DNA of 64,000 nt from Sphingosinicella ginsenosidimutans (GTDB taxonomy: Bacteria; Pseudomonadota; Alphaproteobacteria; Sphingomonadales; Sphingomonadaceae): positions 248,001 to 312,000 of the forward strand of contig NZ_VOQQ01000001.1 in the NCBI RefSeq assembly GCF_007995055.1. Direction: 5' to 3'. The translations under genes were made by a program, and so were the position numbers. The notes under the pieces were generated by a model, which was not told the origin of the DNA, searched no databases, and was given only the letters and a program-made list of their open reading frames with translations. Shown one piece after another: positions 11,401-19,505 of the stretch; the stretch's first letter is position 1, and each line of letters begins with the position of its first letter.

Positions 11401-12395
11401 TGATCATCGATTGCCACGGCCATGTCAGCGCCCCGGCGGAATTGTGGGCCTACAAGGCCAACATCCTGTCGCATCGCGGCTCGCACGGGCGCGGCGGGGT
11501 GCGCGTCAGCGACGAGCAGATCATCGCCGCGGCATGGAAGAAGGAGGCATTCCCCAAGGGCCATATCCCGCTGCTCGATCAGCACGGCACCGACCTGCAG
11601 CTGATCTCGCCGCGCCCCTTCCAGATGATGCATTCGGCCAAGCCGGCCCGGCTCGTCCACTGGTTCTGCGAAGAGGTGAACACGATCATCCACCGCCAGT
11701 GCCAGCTCATCCCCGACCGCTTCGTGCCGATCGCCGGTCTCCCTCAGGCCGCCGGCGAGCCGATCGAAAACAGCTTCGCCGAAATCGACCGCTGCGTCGC
11801 GCTCGGCTTCAAGGGCTTCCTGCTCAACCCTGATCCGTATGAGAATTCGGGCGTTGAAGCGCCCGGCCTCGGCGAGCGCTACTGGTATCCTCTCTACGAG
11901 AAATTGTGCGAGCTTGACATGCCCGCACACATCCACGCCACCGGGTCGCAGTCCGAGCGCGTCCCCTATTCACTCCATTTCATCAACGAGGAGACGATCG
12001 CCGTCCACAATCTGTGCACGTCCCCCGTCTTCGACGATTTCCCAGACCTCAAGATCGTCGTCAGCCATGGCGGTGGCGCCATGCCCTATCAGTTCGGCCG
12101 CTTCGAGGCTGGCTCACTGCGTCAGAAGCTCAATTTCGCCGAACGCATGCGCAAGCTCTATTTCGACACCGTGCTCTACACCCCCGAAGCGCTCGAACTG
12201 CTCATCAAAACCGTCGGCGTCGATCGCTGCCTGTTCGGCTCCGAATGCCCGGGCGTCGGCTCCCACGTCCATCCCGGGACCGGGCGCCAGATGGACGACA
12301 TCGCCCCGTGCATCCACAATTTCGAGTGGCTCACTCCAGATGACAAAAAGGCCATCTTCGAAACCAACGCAAAAAAAGTCTTCAACCTTCCATAG
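11400..12395 (+). CDS. LigJ-like amidohydrolase
   Basis: 331 residues, a paralogue of the LigJ protein upstream. It starts MIIDCHGHVSAPAELWAY and keeps PAHIHATGSQ, IVVSHGGGAMPYQFGRFE and CLFGSECPGVGSHVHPGTG at matching places, so metal binding should be intact. The middle differs from LigJ (long insertion-like region SHRGSHGRGGVRVSDEQII). It could hydrate 4-oxalomesaconate or a related intermediate, or act as a decarboxylase of the same superfamily. It follows an aldolase remnant, so it may be the surviving gene of a second meta-cleavage operon. Confidence 0.85.
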   Translation: MIIDCHGHVSAPAELWAYKANILSHRGSHGRGGVRVSDEQIIAAAWKKEAFPKGHIPLLDQHGTDLQLISPRPFQMMHSAKPARLVHWFCEEVNTIIHRQCQLIPDRFVPIAGLPQAAGEPIENSFAEIDRCVALGFKGFLLNPDPYENSGVEAPGLGERYWYPLYEKLCELDMPAHIHATGSQSERVPYSLHFINEETIAVHNLCTSPVFDDFPDLKIVVSHGGGAMPYQFGRFEAGSLRQKLNFAERMRKLYFDTVLYTPEALELLIKTVGVDRCLFGSECPGVGSHVHPGTGRQMDDIAPCIHNFEWLTPDDKKAIFETNAKKVFNLP

Positions 12396-12508
12396 TGCCG
12401 CACAGGTACGGCGCCTTCACGGGGTTCGTGCTGAATGCATGCAGAATGATTGCGGAGACGCGCTGCGTTAGATTGCGACGCGGGTCCAGCCCCGAGGGCG
12501 TCCGCGCC

Positions 12509-12534
12509 GCCGGCCGGCTCATTGTCCGGCCGGC
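12509..12534. terminator. Strong GC hairpin between convergent genes
   Basis: Arms GCCGGCCGG (12509-12517) and CCGGCCGGC (12526-12534) pair perfectly around an 8-base loop. It lies between the LigJ-like gene and a minus-strand pseudogene. There is no T run on either side, so it would be an imperfect intrinsic terminator. The rest of 12396-12557 shows nothing else. Confidence 0.4.
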
Positions 12535-12557
12535 ATGGATGCGCCCCGTCACGATTT

Positions 12558-12943
12558 TCAGGCCAGCCAGCGCTCCACGGCTTCCGTGCTGTCATCCGGC
12601 CTCGTGTTGAAGCAGATGCTCGCCTTGGGCGCTCGCCCATGGATGATGTTCACGACCTTCTCGAAGAGAAGGAAATTCTTCGGCACAATCGAACGCCGGC
12701 GCCGACCAAGATGCAATCATAGGTCTTGTCGCCAAGGCGTCTTTCCAGGGTCCCGGGCAAGTCAGCCGCGGAGTCAAGGCAAAGCTCCGCATCATATCCC
12801 TTGCGGGTCAATTCCTCGACGTCGCCGTCAAGGCCGGCCTGGACGAGCTCCGGCCGCAGTTTCGAGAACGGCTGATATCCCAAACCCGAATAATCAATGG
12901 TCGTCGGATCAAGACCTACGAGCAAGACACTCTTTCCCGGCAT
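12558..12943 (-). pseudogene. Conserved hypothetical protein broken by a one-base frameshift
   Basis: From ATG 12943 the frame reads MPGKSVLLVGLDPTTIDYSG, then VQAGLDGDVEELTRKGYDAE and TYDCILVGAGVRL. The conserved continuation PKNFLLFEKVVNIIHGRAPK, SICFNTRPDD and VERWLA is intact but in the next frame, ending with TGA at 12558-12560. The break lies near 12695, between VRL and PKNF; one lost base there (for example TTGGTGCCG to TTGTGCCG) explains it. The family is a small cytoplasmic protein of unknown function. Sequencing error cannot be excluded. Confidence 0.75.
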
Positions 12944-13364
12944 AGGCTCCTTCCTTCGGTCCGGCATCACACAAGCCGCGGTGAACGGGGACGCTGCCCG
13001 GCGAACCCGGCACAATCGATATCGAGCGTGGACCCCATAGGATCGCCTCCCGGAATGTCACGCTTCCCCTGCCTTTGAGCGTCTTGTTTTGGACAAACAG
13101 GCAAGATTTTCGGATTTCCGGATTTGCCCGTTTCCGGCGCAGGCGTGATGCTCCCGTCGGAATGGACAGCGGAACCCAGCGATCGGAAGGCACCGGAGAA
13201 GAACCCCTGAAATTCGCGCTGATTGCTTGCGGATCCGGCAGGGCGCCGCCGACGACAGAAAAGGTCCGCACGACCTCCCCGCCTGCAGTGCGGGCTTTTG
13301 GAGCAAGCGGCCACGCGCTGTCTGCCCAGCCTGCATGGGCAGACCATGAACAAGGGGAAGGACC
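12944..13364. other. Non-coding stretch with two hairpins
   Basis: I see no convincing gene in these 421 bases; open frames on both strands lack recognisable domains. Composition is visibly less GC-biased than the neighbours. Two hairpins stand out: CCCGC/GCGGG (13278-13294) followed by TTTT (13296-13299), which looks like a weak terminator, and GTCTGCCCA (13320-13328) with TGGGCAGAC (13336-13344), a perfect 9-base stem ending 20 bases before the next start codon. Confidence 0.5.
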
Positions 13365-13759
13365 ATGTTTTTCGCAACGATGTTTCGGGATCTGGCTCTT
13401 GCCGAGGCGGGGCAGCGCAGGATCGAGGCCTTTGCGGACCAGGGGGTGATCAAGCTCGCATCATCGGTGGTGATCACCAAGGATGCGGATGGAGAGATCA
13501 CCAAGCATCATGGAAAGACACCCGGGGCCCACAGTGCGGTGATGGCGGGCCTGATCGGCGGCATCATCGGTTTGATTGGCGGCCCAGCCGTCATCCTGAT
13601 GAGCGCCGCGGCCGGCGGCACGGCGCCGTGCTGCTTGCAGAGGTCATCGATCCAACGATGCCCAGCAGGGAAGTCGTGCACCAGGAGCTGCTGAAGGCCT
13701 ATGGCCCCATCAAGGGAAGCGCGTCCCTGCATCTTCTGGACCCGACCACCAGGCCATGA
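13365..13759 (+). pseudogene. DUF1269-like membrane protein, frameshifted
   Basis: Starts after a good ribosome site (GGGGAAGGA) and reads DLALAEAGQRRIEAFADQG, VVITKDADGEITKHHGKTPG and a glycine-rich membrane segment GLIGGIIGLIGG. This resembles DUF1269-type proteins (short ferredoxin-like start, a KDADGK-like strand, then a glycine-rich hydrophobic hairpin). The frame then degenerates and stops at 13694, while another frame gives AVLLAEVIDPTMPSREVVHQ and SASLHLLDP to 13759, resembling the family C-terminus. A frameshift near 13620 plus loss of some residues is the simplest reading. Confidence 0.5.
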
Positions 13760-14076
13760 AGACACCCCCGCTGGTCACGCGATTTATCGACGCCGTCAAT
13801 CGCGGCGACGCCTCCGCCATATTGGAATTCTTCGACCCCGATACTGGCGTCGTGGTGGATGCCGGACGGCGATTTGTCGGCCGCGAGGAAATCTCGCATT
13901 GGAACGAACAGGCATTCGTCGGTGCCAATGGACGACTGACGCCGAAGAAGGTTCAGACCGACGGCCAGAAGGTGACGATCGTCGGCTGGTGGGAAAGCAA
14001 CTTCTACACCGGGCCGACCCGGTTCATATTCACGCTCGACGGAGAGCGGATCGCGAACCTGACGATGGGACAGTAA
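13756..14076 (+). CDS. SnoaL/NTF2-like small protein
   Basis: 106 residues with the NTF2-like layout: helix TRFIDAVNRGDASAILEFFD, strand VVVDAGRRFVGREEISHWN, then a beta sheet ending RFIFTLDGERIANLTMGQ. Such proteins bind small hydrophobic ligands or act as isomerases; no catalytic assignment is possible. The ATG overlaps the last stop of the broken upstream gene by 4 bases, so the two were probably coupled. Confidence 0.75.
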   Translation: MKTPPLVTRFIDAVNRGDASAILEFFDPDTGVVVDAGRRFVGREEISHWNEQAFVGANGRLTPKKVQTDGQKVTIVGWWESNFYTGPTRFIFTLDGERIANLTMGQ

Positions 14077-14163
14077 GCGCTCGCCGGGACCTTTACGCCG
14101 CTGAGCCTATCACCGAAGGTTCCCGGGCCACCCAGCGTCGGCAGCTCAGGGTGCTGCGATCGG

Positions 14164-14195
14164 GAGCGCCCTAGCGCGGCAACCGGGAAGGGCGC
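14164..14195. terminator. Hairpin between convergent genes
   Basis: AGCGCCCT (14164-14171) pairs with AGGGCGCT (14188-14195) across a 16-base loop, midway between the SnoaL-like gene and the minus-strand iron-permease-like gene. No T run, so only a possible terminator. Confidence 0.3.
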
Positions 14196-14212
14196 TGCGG
14201 CTCTCGTGGCAA

Positions 14213-14635
14213 TCAGAATCGCCTGAGGAGCCGATCGACCGTCTCGTGGGTGGTCCCGGCCTTGCCCGGCTCGCAGTGGCCGCCGCTTTCGCGCTCGAGC
14301 GCGGCCCGGATCTGGCCGATCTGGGCATCCGTCAGATGCTCGATGCCGATGAACTGGCCGCGCGCTTTCTCCACCGCGCGAAGCAGTTCGTCGAGCTTGG
14401 CCTGCATCGCCGCGCCGTCGCGATTCTGGCTGTTCTGGATCACGAACACCATCAGGAACGTGACGATCGTCGTCGAGGTATTGATGACGAGCTGCCAGGT
14501 GTCCGAGAAGGCGAAGATCGGACCGCAGGCGGCCCAGACGACAACCACGAACACCGCCGTTACGAACATCGCCGGCTGACCGACGATGGAGGCGATCCGC
14601 GTTGCGAATGCGGTGAACAGCCGATCCATGTTCAT
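14213..14635 (-). CDS. Low-affinity iron permease family protein
   Basis: 140 residues. Two membrane segments (MFVTAVFVVVVWAACGPIFA about 22-41 and LVINTSTTIVTFLMVFVIQN about 50-69) followed by the family's soluble tail QNSQNRDGAAMQAKLDELLR. The last part is a charged helix HLTDAQIGQIRAALERE. Length and order match the bacterial low-affinity iron permease family, whose transport role is not well proven. I chose the ATG at 14633-14635; the longer open frame upstream is antisense to the glycosyltransferase gene. Confidence 0.8.
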   Translation of the reverse strand: MNMDRLFTAFATRIASIVGQPAMFVTAVFVVVVWAACGPIFAFSDTWQLVINTSTTIVTFLMVFVIQNSQNRDGAAMQAKLDELLRAVEKARGQFIGIEHLTDAQIGQIRAALERESGGHCEPGKAGTTHETVDRLLRRF

Positions 14636-14684
14636 CTCCCTTGCTGCACGCGCCCTACCTCGGCGGTGCGATCCTTGTTCCGCG

Positions 14685-15854
14685 TCATGAGAGGGCCGCG
14701 ACCGCGTCGAGAACGAGCGGATCCAGCGGCGGCTGCCCGCGGGCGCGAATTTCCTCGGCAAGGGCGCGCGCGCGAGATGCGAGCGCCTCGTCCCGGTGCA
14801 TCGCCGCGAGATCGGCGCCGAACCGCTCCCGATCGAGCGTGCCAAGCGAGGCGTGCCCGCCGACCCCGGCTCTGGCGACGGCGAGGCCGTGGAGGAGCTT
14901 TTCCAGATCGAAGTGGACGACCACCTGGGGCAGGCCGGCCTGGAGGCCCGCGCTGACGAAGCCATGGCCGCCATGCGACACGAGGAGCCGCGATCGCTGG
15001 GCGATCAGCGTGAAGGGCAGCGGATCAGGCTCGACGATGAAGCCGAAGCGGGCGAGTTCCGCCTGCAGATCGGCGCCCGCACGCGCGAGATGAACGCGCA
15101 CCTTGAGGCCGCTTGCGGCGAGCGCGGGCCAGATCGGCGCCTGCGCGCTCATCCGTTCGGGCGCGTAGACGAAGACTTCTTCGCCGCCGCCGGCGCGCGC
15201 GTCGAAGCCGGGATCGAGCGGCGACGCATAATCATCGCCGCGATGGGCGGCATAGGGATCGAGCTCTGCCAGGGTCGCCGGGATCGCGCGATCGGCGCTC
15301 CAGATCGCCGGCACCGCGTCGAGCGGCGCGCGTCCGACCTGCTTCAGCGCCGAATTGACTGCGGCCAGCAAGGGGCCTTCGTCGCTGCCCTGCGTGGCTT
15401 CGATGAACCCCGGAAAGGCGCGCAACTGCGCGGGCGGAAGGCTGTAACCGGTGCCGATCGCGATCATCGGCACCCGGCCGCGCGCGGCGAGATGGAGGAA
15501 CGGCGCGAAATCGCCGAGCACGACGTCGGGACGAATCGCATCGAACAACCGTTCCCAGCCGCGGATCATCGCCGCGATCAACGCCGGATCGTCCATTCCG
15601 ACGCGGGCGAGCACGTCCGCCATGCTCACGGGCGGCGCCGCGACGGGGCGTGCGGTACTGATCAGGAAGCGGGGCGTCACCGGTGCCTGCCAGACGGAGT
15701 CCTCGTGAACCGTGTCCGGCGCGAAGGAATCGATACGCTGGAGCGCGAAGCTCACCTCATGCCCGGCCGCGCGGAGCGCGCTGGCGAGGCGCGCCAGGCG
15801 CACGCTGTGGCCGCGATTGGCGCCGAGCTCCCAGCCGAGCAGGACGCGCGCCAT
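14685..15854 (-). CDS. GT-B glycosyltransferase (UDP-glycosyltransferase-like)
   Basis: 389 residues. N-terminal GWELGANRGHSVRLARLASA is typical of the acceptor domain of GT1-type enzymes; DVVLGDFAPFLHLAA follows near 110. The C-terminal donor domain carries SRLLVSHGGHGFVSAGLQAG near 300 (HGG-G motif) and VHFDLEKLLHGLAVA. Cytoplasmic, single enzyme; acceptor unknown. Its start abuts the stop of the CinA-like gene, so the two are cotranscribed from the promoter region near 16.7 kb. Confidence 0.82.
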   Translation of the reverse strand: MARVLLGWELGANRGHSVRLARLASALRAAGHEVSFALQRIDSFAPDTVHEDSVWQAPVTPRFLISTARPVAAPPVSMADVLARVGMDDPALIAAMIRGWERLFDAIRPDVVLGDFAPFLHLAARGRVPMIAIGTGYSLPPAQLRAFPGFIEATQGSDEGPLLAAVNSALKQVGRAPLDAVPAIWSADRAIPATLAELDPYAAHRGDDYASPLDPGFDARAGGGEEVFVYAPERMSAQAPIWPALAASGLKVRVHLARAGADLQAELARFGFIVEPDPLPFTLIAQRSRLLVSHGGHGFVSAGLQAGLPQVVVHFDLEKLLHGLAVARAGVGGHASLGTLDRERFGADLAAMHRDEALASRARALAEEIRARGQPPLDPLVLDAVAALS

Positions 15855-16619
15855 CTAGGTCGATATCCCGCCCGCCACCGTCTCCCGCCCCGCCGCGGCG
15901 AGCCGGCGCGCAAGATCGTCGACGCACGCTTCCAGCGCGCGATGGTCAGCCGAGCGGATCACGAAGTTCGCGCCGACCCGGCCCTCCTTGAAAAAGGGAT
16001 ACGACCCGATCTGGCAGCCGGCATGGGCGGCCTCGGTCTCGCGCAACAGATCGGCGACCTCGCTTTCCGCGGTCCAGCAGCCGATCGTCCTGGAAAGCAG
16101 CGGCCGGCCGCCCTCGATGCGGCCGGTCAGGCCTTCGAGCATCATCCCGGCGATATGGGGGATGCCGGCGAGGATGAAGATGTTGCCGACGCGGATGCCC
16201 GGCGCGCCGGACATGCGATTCTCGATCAGTTCGGCGCCTTCGGGCGTGCGGGCCATGCGCAGCCGCGCCTCCGTCAGCCCGCCGCGGGTCGCATAATAAG
16301 CTTCGAGGATTTCGCGGGCACGCGGATGGACGATCACCGGCAGGCCGAGCGCCGCCGCGATCGCGTCGACGGTGATGTCGTCATGCGTCGGCCCGATGCC
16401 GCCAGTGGTGAAGAGATAGTCGTTGGCGCCTGCCAGCGCGGTCACCGCCTCCCCGATCCGCGCCATATCGTCGGCGACGATGCGGACTTCCGTGAGGCGG
16501 ATGCCCTGCAGGTTGAGCCAGGTGGCGAGCTGCGCGACGTTGCGGTCCTGCGTGCGCCCGGAGAGGATTTCGTCGCCGATCACCACCAGCGCCGCTGTCC
16601 AGATGCGCTCGCGAGTCAA
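15855..16619 (-). CDS. CinA/MoaB-type molybdopterin-binding domain protein
   Basis: 254 residues, matching the N-terminal competence/damage-inducible CinA or MoCF_biosynth domain only: AALVVIGDEILSGRTQDRN at the start and YLFTTGGIGPTHDDITVDA near 85. The C-terminal deamidase domain of full CinA is absent, as in the stand-alone proteins of many alphaproteobacteria. I prefer the TTG at 16617-16619 because AGGAGG sits 8 bases upstream; an ATG at 16722-16724 would add a non-conserved leader. It is divergent from map. Confidence 0.85.
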   Translation of the reverse strand: MTRERIWTAALVVIGDEILSGRTQDRNVAQLATWLNLQGIRLTEVRIVADDMARIGEAVTALAGANDYLFTTGGIGPTHDDITVDAIAAALGLPVIVHPRAREILEAYYATRGGLTEARLRMARTPEGAELIENRMSGAPGIRVGNIFILAGIPHIAGMMLEGLTGRIEGGRPLLSRTIGCWTAESEVADLLRETEAAHAGCQIGSYPFFKEGRVGANFVIRSADHRALEACVDDLARRLAAAGRETVAGGIST

Positions 16620-16762
16620 TGCGGGACCCTCCTCTCGGACCGGGCCCTGCGAGGCCCTTTGGGCCCCTGACTTAACCCACCGGACGAAGAAGGGAAGCGC
16701 TTCGACGACCAGCGGCCCGCGCATTCATTGCTCCGAAGGCGGGCGATCGCTATATGGGGGCC

Positions 16763-17587
16763 ATGACCGACCTGATGATCGATGATGCCGTGATCGGGCG
16801 CCACGGCGCCATCAAGCTGCATGGCCCCGCCGGATTTGCCGGGATGCGCGCGGCTGGACGCGTTGCCGCCGAGATCCTGGACGCGCTCGTCCCGCATATC
16901 GTGCCCGGCGTCACCACGCAGGAGATCGACGACATCGTCTTCGCCGAGGGCAAGGCGCGCGGCGCGATCCCGGCGACGCTCAACTATCGGGGCTACACCA
17001 AGAGCTGCTGCACCTCGATCAACCACGTCGTTTGCCACGGCATCCCGGCGAGCGACCGCGTGCTTCGCGATGGCGACATCGTCAATGTGGACGTGACGCC
17101 GATCGTCGATGGCTGGCATGGCGATTCGAGCCGCATGTATCTGGTGGGCGACGTGCCGTTGAAGGCGCGCAAGCTGGTCGATGTCACCTGGGAATGCATG
17201 ATGCTGGGCATTGAGCAGGCCAGGCCGGGCAACCGGCTGGGCGATATCGGCGCGGCGATCCAGGCCCATGCACGCAAGCATCGCTATGGGGTGGTGCGCG
17301 ATTTCTGTGGCCACGGCGTCGGCCGGGTCTTCCACGACGCGCCGGAGATCGTCCATGCCGCAGCGCCCGGCACCGGCCCCGAGCTTCGGCCGGGAATGTT
17401 CTTCACCATCGAGCCGATGATCAATATCGGACGCCCGGACTGCAAGATCCTGGAGGACGGCTGGACGGCCGTGACCCGCGATCGATCCCTGTCGGCGCAG
17501 TTCGAACATTCAATCGGGATCACCGAAGACGGCTGCGAGATCTTCACCCTGAGCCCCAAAGGCTTTGATAAGCCGCCCTATTCCTGA
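16763..17587 (+). CDS. map: Methionine aminopeptidase, type I
   Basis: 274 residues. Removes the initiator methionine from nascent proteins. The five metal ligands are visible: two Asp in NVDVTPIVDGWHGDSSRMY, His in GHGVGRVFHDAPEIVH, Glu in FTIEPMINIG and Glu in QFEHSIGITEDG. The substrate-binding INHVVCHGIP is also present. I chose the ATG at 16763; an in-frame ATG at 16754 is possible. Confidence 0.96.
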   Translation: MTDLMIDDAVIGRHGAIKLHGPAGFAGMRAAGRVAAEILDALVPHIVPGVTTQEIDDIVFAEGKARGAIPATLNYRGYTKSCCTSINHVVCHGIPASDRVLRDGDIVNVDVTPIVDGWHGDSSRMYLVGDVPLKARKLVDVTWECMMLGIEQARPGNRLGDIGAAIQAHARKHRYGVVRDFCGHGVGRVFHDAPEIVHAAAPGTGPELRPGMFFTIEPMINIGRPDCKILEDGWTAVTRDRSLSAQFEHSIGITEDGCEIFTLSPKGFDKPPYS

Positions 17588-17670
17588 TCCCGAAGGCCGC
17601 GCGCTAAGGCTTCGCTAACACTCTGCGTGGCATGTAGCGGCGTATCTTTGGGCTGCAGGATCATCGATCG

Positions 17671-18108
17671 GTGGGATTGCGCGATTGGGCGAACGAGCTT
17701 CGGTCCGTCGTCGGGTTGGGTCCCGAGGACGAGGCGCCGCTCGCCGATCGCCGGCACTGCGAGCGGTGCGACTTCATCGGCCGCGACGTCGCGATCCGGT
17801 CGCGCAGAACCCAGGCCGTGCTCCACCTCAAGGACGTCTCCCGTCACGGCGCGGCCGGGATCAGCGACACGCCGTTCGCGGTCGGCGCGACGGTCTTCGT
17901 GCAGCTCAAGAAGCCGCGCTTCTTCGCCGCCGAGGTGCGTTGGGTCCGCAATTTCATGATCGGCCTGGAATTCTATCGCCCGCTCGAGCCCGAGCTGGTC
18001 GAGCGGCTCCACGCCTCCCACCTCGCCAGCCGCAACGAACGCGCGCGCGAGGAAGCCGCGATGTGGGCCGCCTTCGCACTGGACGAGCCCGCCCAGTCGA
18101 AAAACTAG
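17671..18108 (+). CDS. Single-domain PilZ protein
   Basis: 145 residues from a GTG start. The RxxxR motif (RHCER near 28) and the DxSxxG motif (DVSRHGAAG near 55) of PilZ are both present, so c-di-GMP binding is expected. A basic, Ala-rich helix follows the domain. It converges with an HD-GYP gene 16 bases downstream on the other strand; both belong to c-di-GMP signalling. Confidence 0.85.
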   Translation: MGLRDWANELRSVVGLGPEDEAPLADRRHCERCDFIGRDVAIRSRRTQAVLHLKDVSRHGAAGISDTPFAVGATVFVQLKKPRFFAAEVRWVRNFMIGLEFYRPLEPELVERLHASHLASRNERAREEAAMWAAFALDEPAQSKN

Positions 18109-18124
18109 AAAGGCGTGGGCACGA

Positions 18125-19402
18125 TCAGGCCGCGGCCGCCGTCGAGGCCGGGCCGGCCCGGATCACATTGGTCCACTGGCTCTCCCAGTTGGTGAAGCCC
18201 CATTTCACTGGATCCTCGCGCGAGACGATCGCGTCGCCCTCGTCCCCGGCCGACAGATCGAGATCGCACGCCGGCACCCGGCGCCGCGTGCCAACGCAAT
18301 AGAACACGCGGACCAGCGGGCGCAGGCTGTCGTTCTCCGCCTGATCGATGACGAGCGCGAGCCGGTTGGATTTCAGCCGCACGAGACTGCCGACCGGGTA
18401 GATGCCGAGGCTGCGGACAAAGGCGGCGAGCACCTTCTCGTCGAACTGGCCGGCCCAGCCGAACATTGTCGCAAGCGAATCCGCCGGCGCCGCCGCGGGC
18501 CTGTAGGGGCGGCGCGAGGTGATTGCGTCATAGACGTCGCACACCGCCGCCATCTTGGCGATCAGCGAGATTTCATCGCCCTTCAACCGGTGCGGATAGC
18601 CCGATCCGTCGATCCGCTCGTGATGATGCAGCGCCGCATCGGCAATCACATCCGGATAGCCGTTGGATTTGAGGATCTGGTAGCCGCGCTCGACATGCTG
18701 GCGCACCAGCCCGAATTCGACCTCGCTGAGCTTGCTCGGCTTGCGCAGCAGCATCTCTGGCACCACGACCTTGCCGAAATCGAGGAGCAGGCCGGCCAGC
18801 CCCGCCTCGCGCACGTCGCGCTCCGCGAAGCCGAGCTGCCGCGCGAGATTGACCATCAGCGCGCAGACCGCGACTGAATGAACGTAGATATATTCGTCCT
18901 TGTCGCGCATCCGCGTGATGCTGATGAGCGCCGACGGGTTTCGATCGACCGAGGCGGCGATATCCTCCACCACCGGGATCACGCGCGCGATGTCGACGGC
19001 GCGCCCGAGCCTTGCCTGGGCGAGCAGCTGGGCGACCGTGCGCTTCGCCTTTTCGGCGGTCGCTTCGGCGCGGTCGATCTCTTCTGCGGTACTGACCCGC
19101 CGGGGCGGCGCGGGCGGGCGCGGCGGCGCCGGCCTCGCCTTCGCCGATGCGGCGGCAGGCGGCTCCGCGCGCTCGACCGGCTCGGGAAGCGGAGCCGACT
19201 CGGCGACTCCGACCGGGGTCGGGCTGAGGCTTTTCGTCTCGTCGATGACGATGGCGGTGAATTCGCCATTCCGGATCAGTTCGAGATCGTCCGGGTCGGT
19301 CAAAAGAAAGCTTTGCCGCCAGAACGGGTGCTTCAACCACGGCCCTTCGAGCCGGTGGATATACATGCCAAGACGAATTTCGTCCTTGGTCAACCTTTGC
19401 AT
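18125..19402 (-). CDS. HD-GYP domain protein with DUF3391, HD histidine missing
   Basis: 425 residues. DUF3391 at 1-60 (MYIHRLEGPWLKHPFW), a Pro/Ala-rich linker 60-105, then an HD-GYP domain from about 155 to 360. First His (YVHSVAV, 175), RQHVERGYQIL, HHERIDGSGYP (GYP signature) and CDVYDAITSRRPYR are intact. The central motif, normally HDxGK, reads LLLDFGK: Leu207-Asp208 (codon CTC, bases 18782-18784). The HD His is a metal ligand in this family, so phosphodiesterase activity may be lost or altered. Convergent with the PilZ gene. Confidence 0.88.
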   Translation of the reverse strand: MQRLTKDEIRLGMYIHRLEGPWLKHPFWRQSFLLTDPDDLELIRNGEFTAIVIDETKSLSPTPVGVAESAPLPEPVERAEPPAAASAKARPAPPRPPAPPRRVSTAEEIDRAEATAEKAKRTVAQLLAQARLGRAVDIARVIPVVEDIAASVDRNPSALISITRMRDKDEYIYVHSVAVCALMVNLARQLGFAERDVREAGLAGLLLDFGKVVVPEMLLRKPSKLSEVEFGLVRQHVERGYQILKSNGYPDVIADAALHHHERIDGSGYPHRLKGDEISLIAKMAAVCDVYDAITSRRPYRPAAAPADSLATMFGWAGQFDEKVLAAFVRSLGIYPVGSLVRLKSNRLALVIDQAENDSLRPLVRVFYCVGTRRRVPACDLDLSAGDEGDAIVSREDPVKWGFTNWESQWTNVIRAGPASTAAAA

Positions 19403-19464
19403 CGGCGCGTTCCCCTGACCCCGCCGACAGCGATAACGTTGCGAATATTGTCAATTTCTTACGA

Positions 19465-19491
19465 ACGGGGCCGGGAATTGGCCGGCCCCGT
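19465..19491 (-). terminator. Probable terminator hairpin of the 19.5-19.9 kb gene
   Basis: ACGGGGCCGG (19465-19474) and CCGGCCCCGT (19482-19491) form a perfect 10-base stem with a 7-base loop, just past the stop of the minus-strand gene. The downstream side is AT-rich (TTCGTAAGAAATTG on the minus strand) but lacks a true T run. Confidence 0.45.
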
Positions 19492-19505
19492 CCGGTGCGG
19501 GATCC

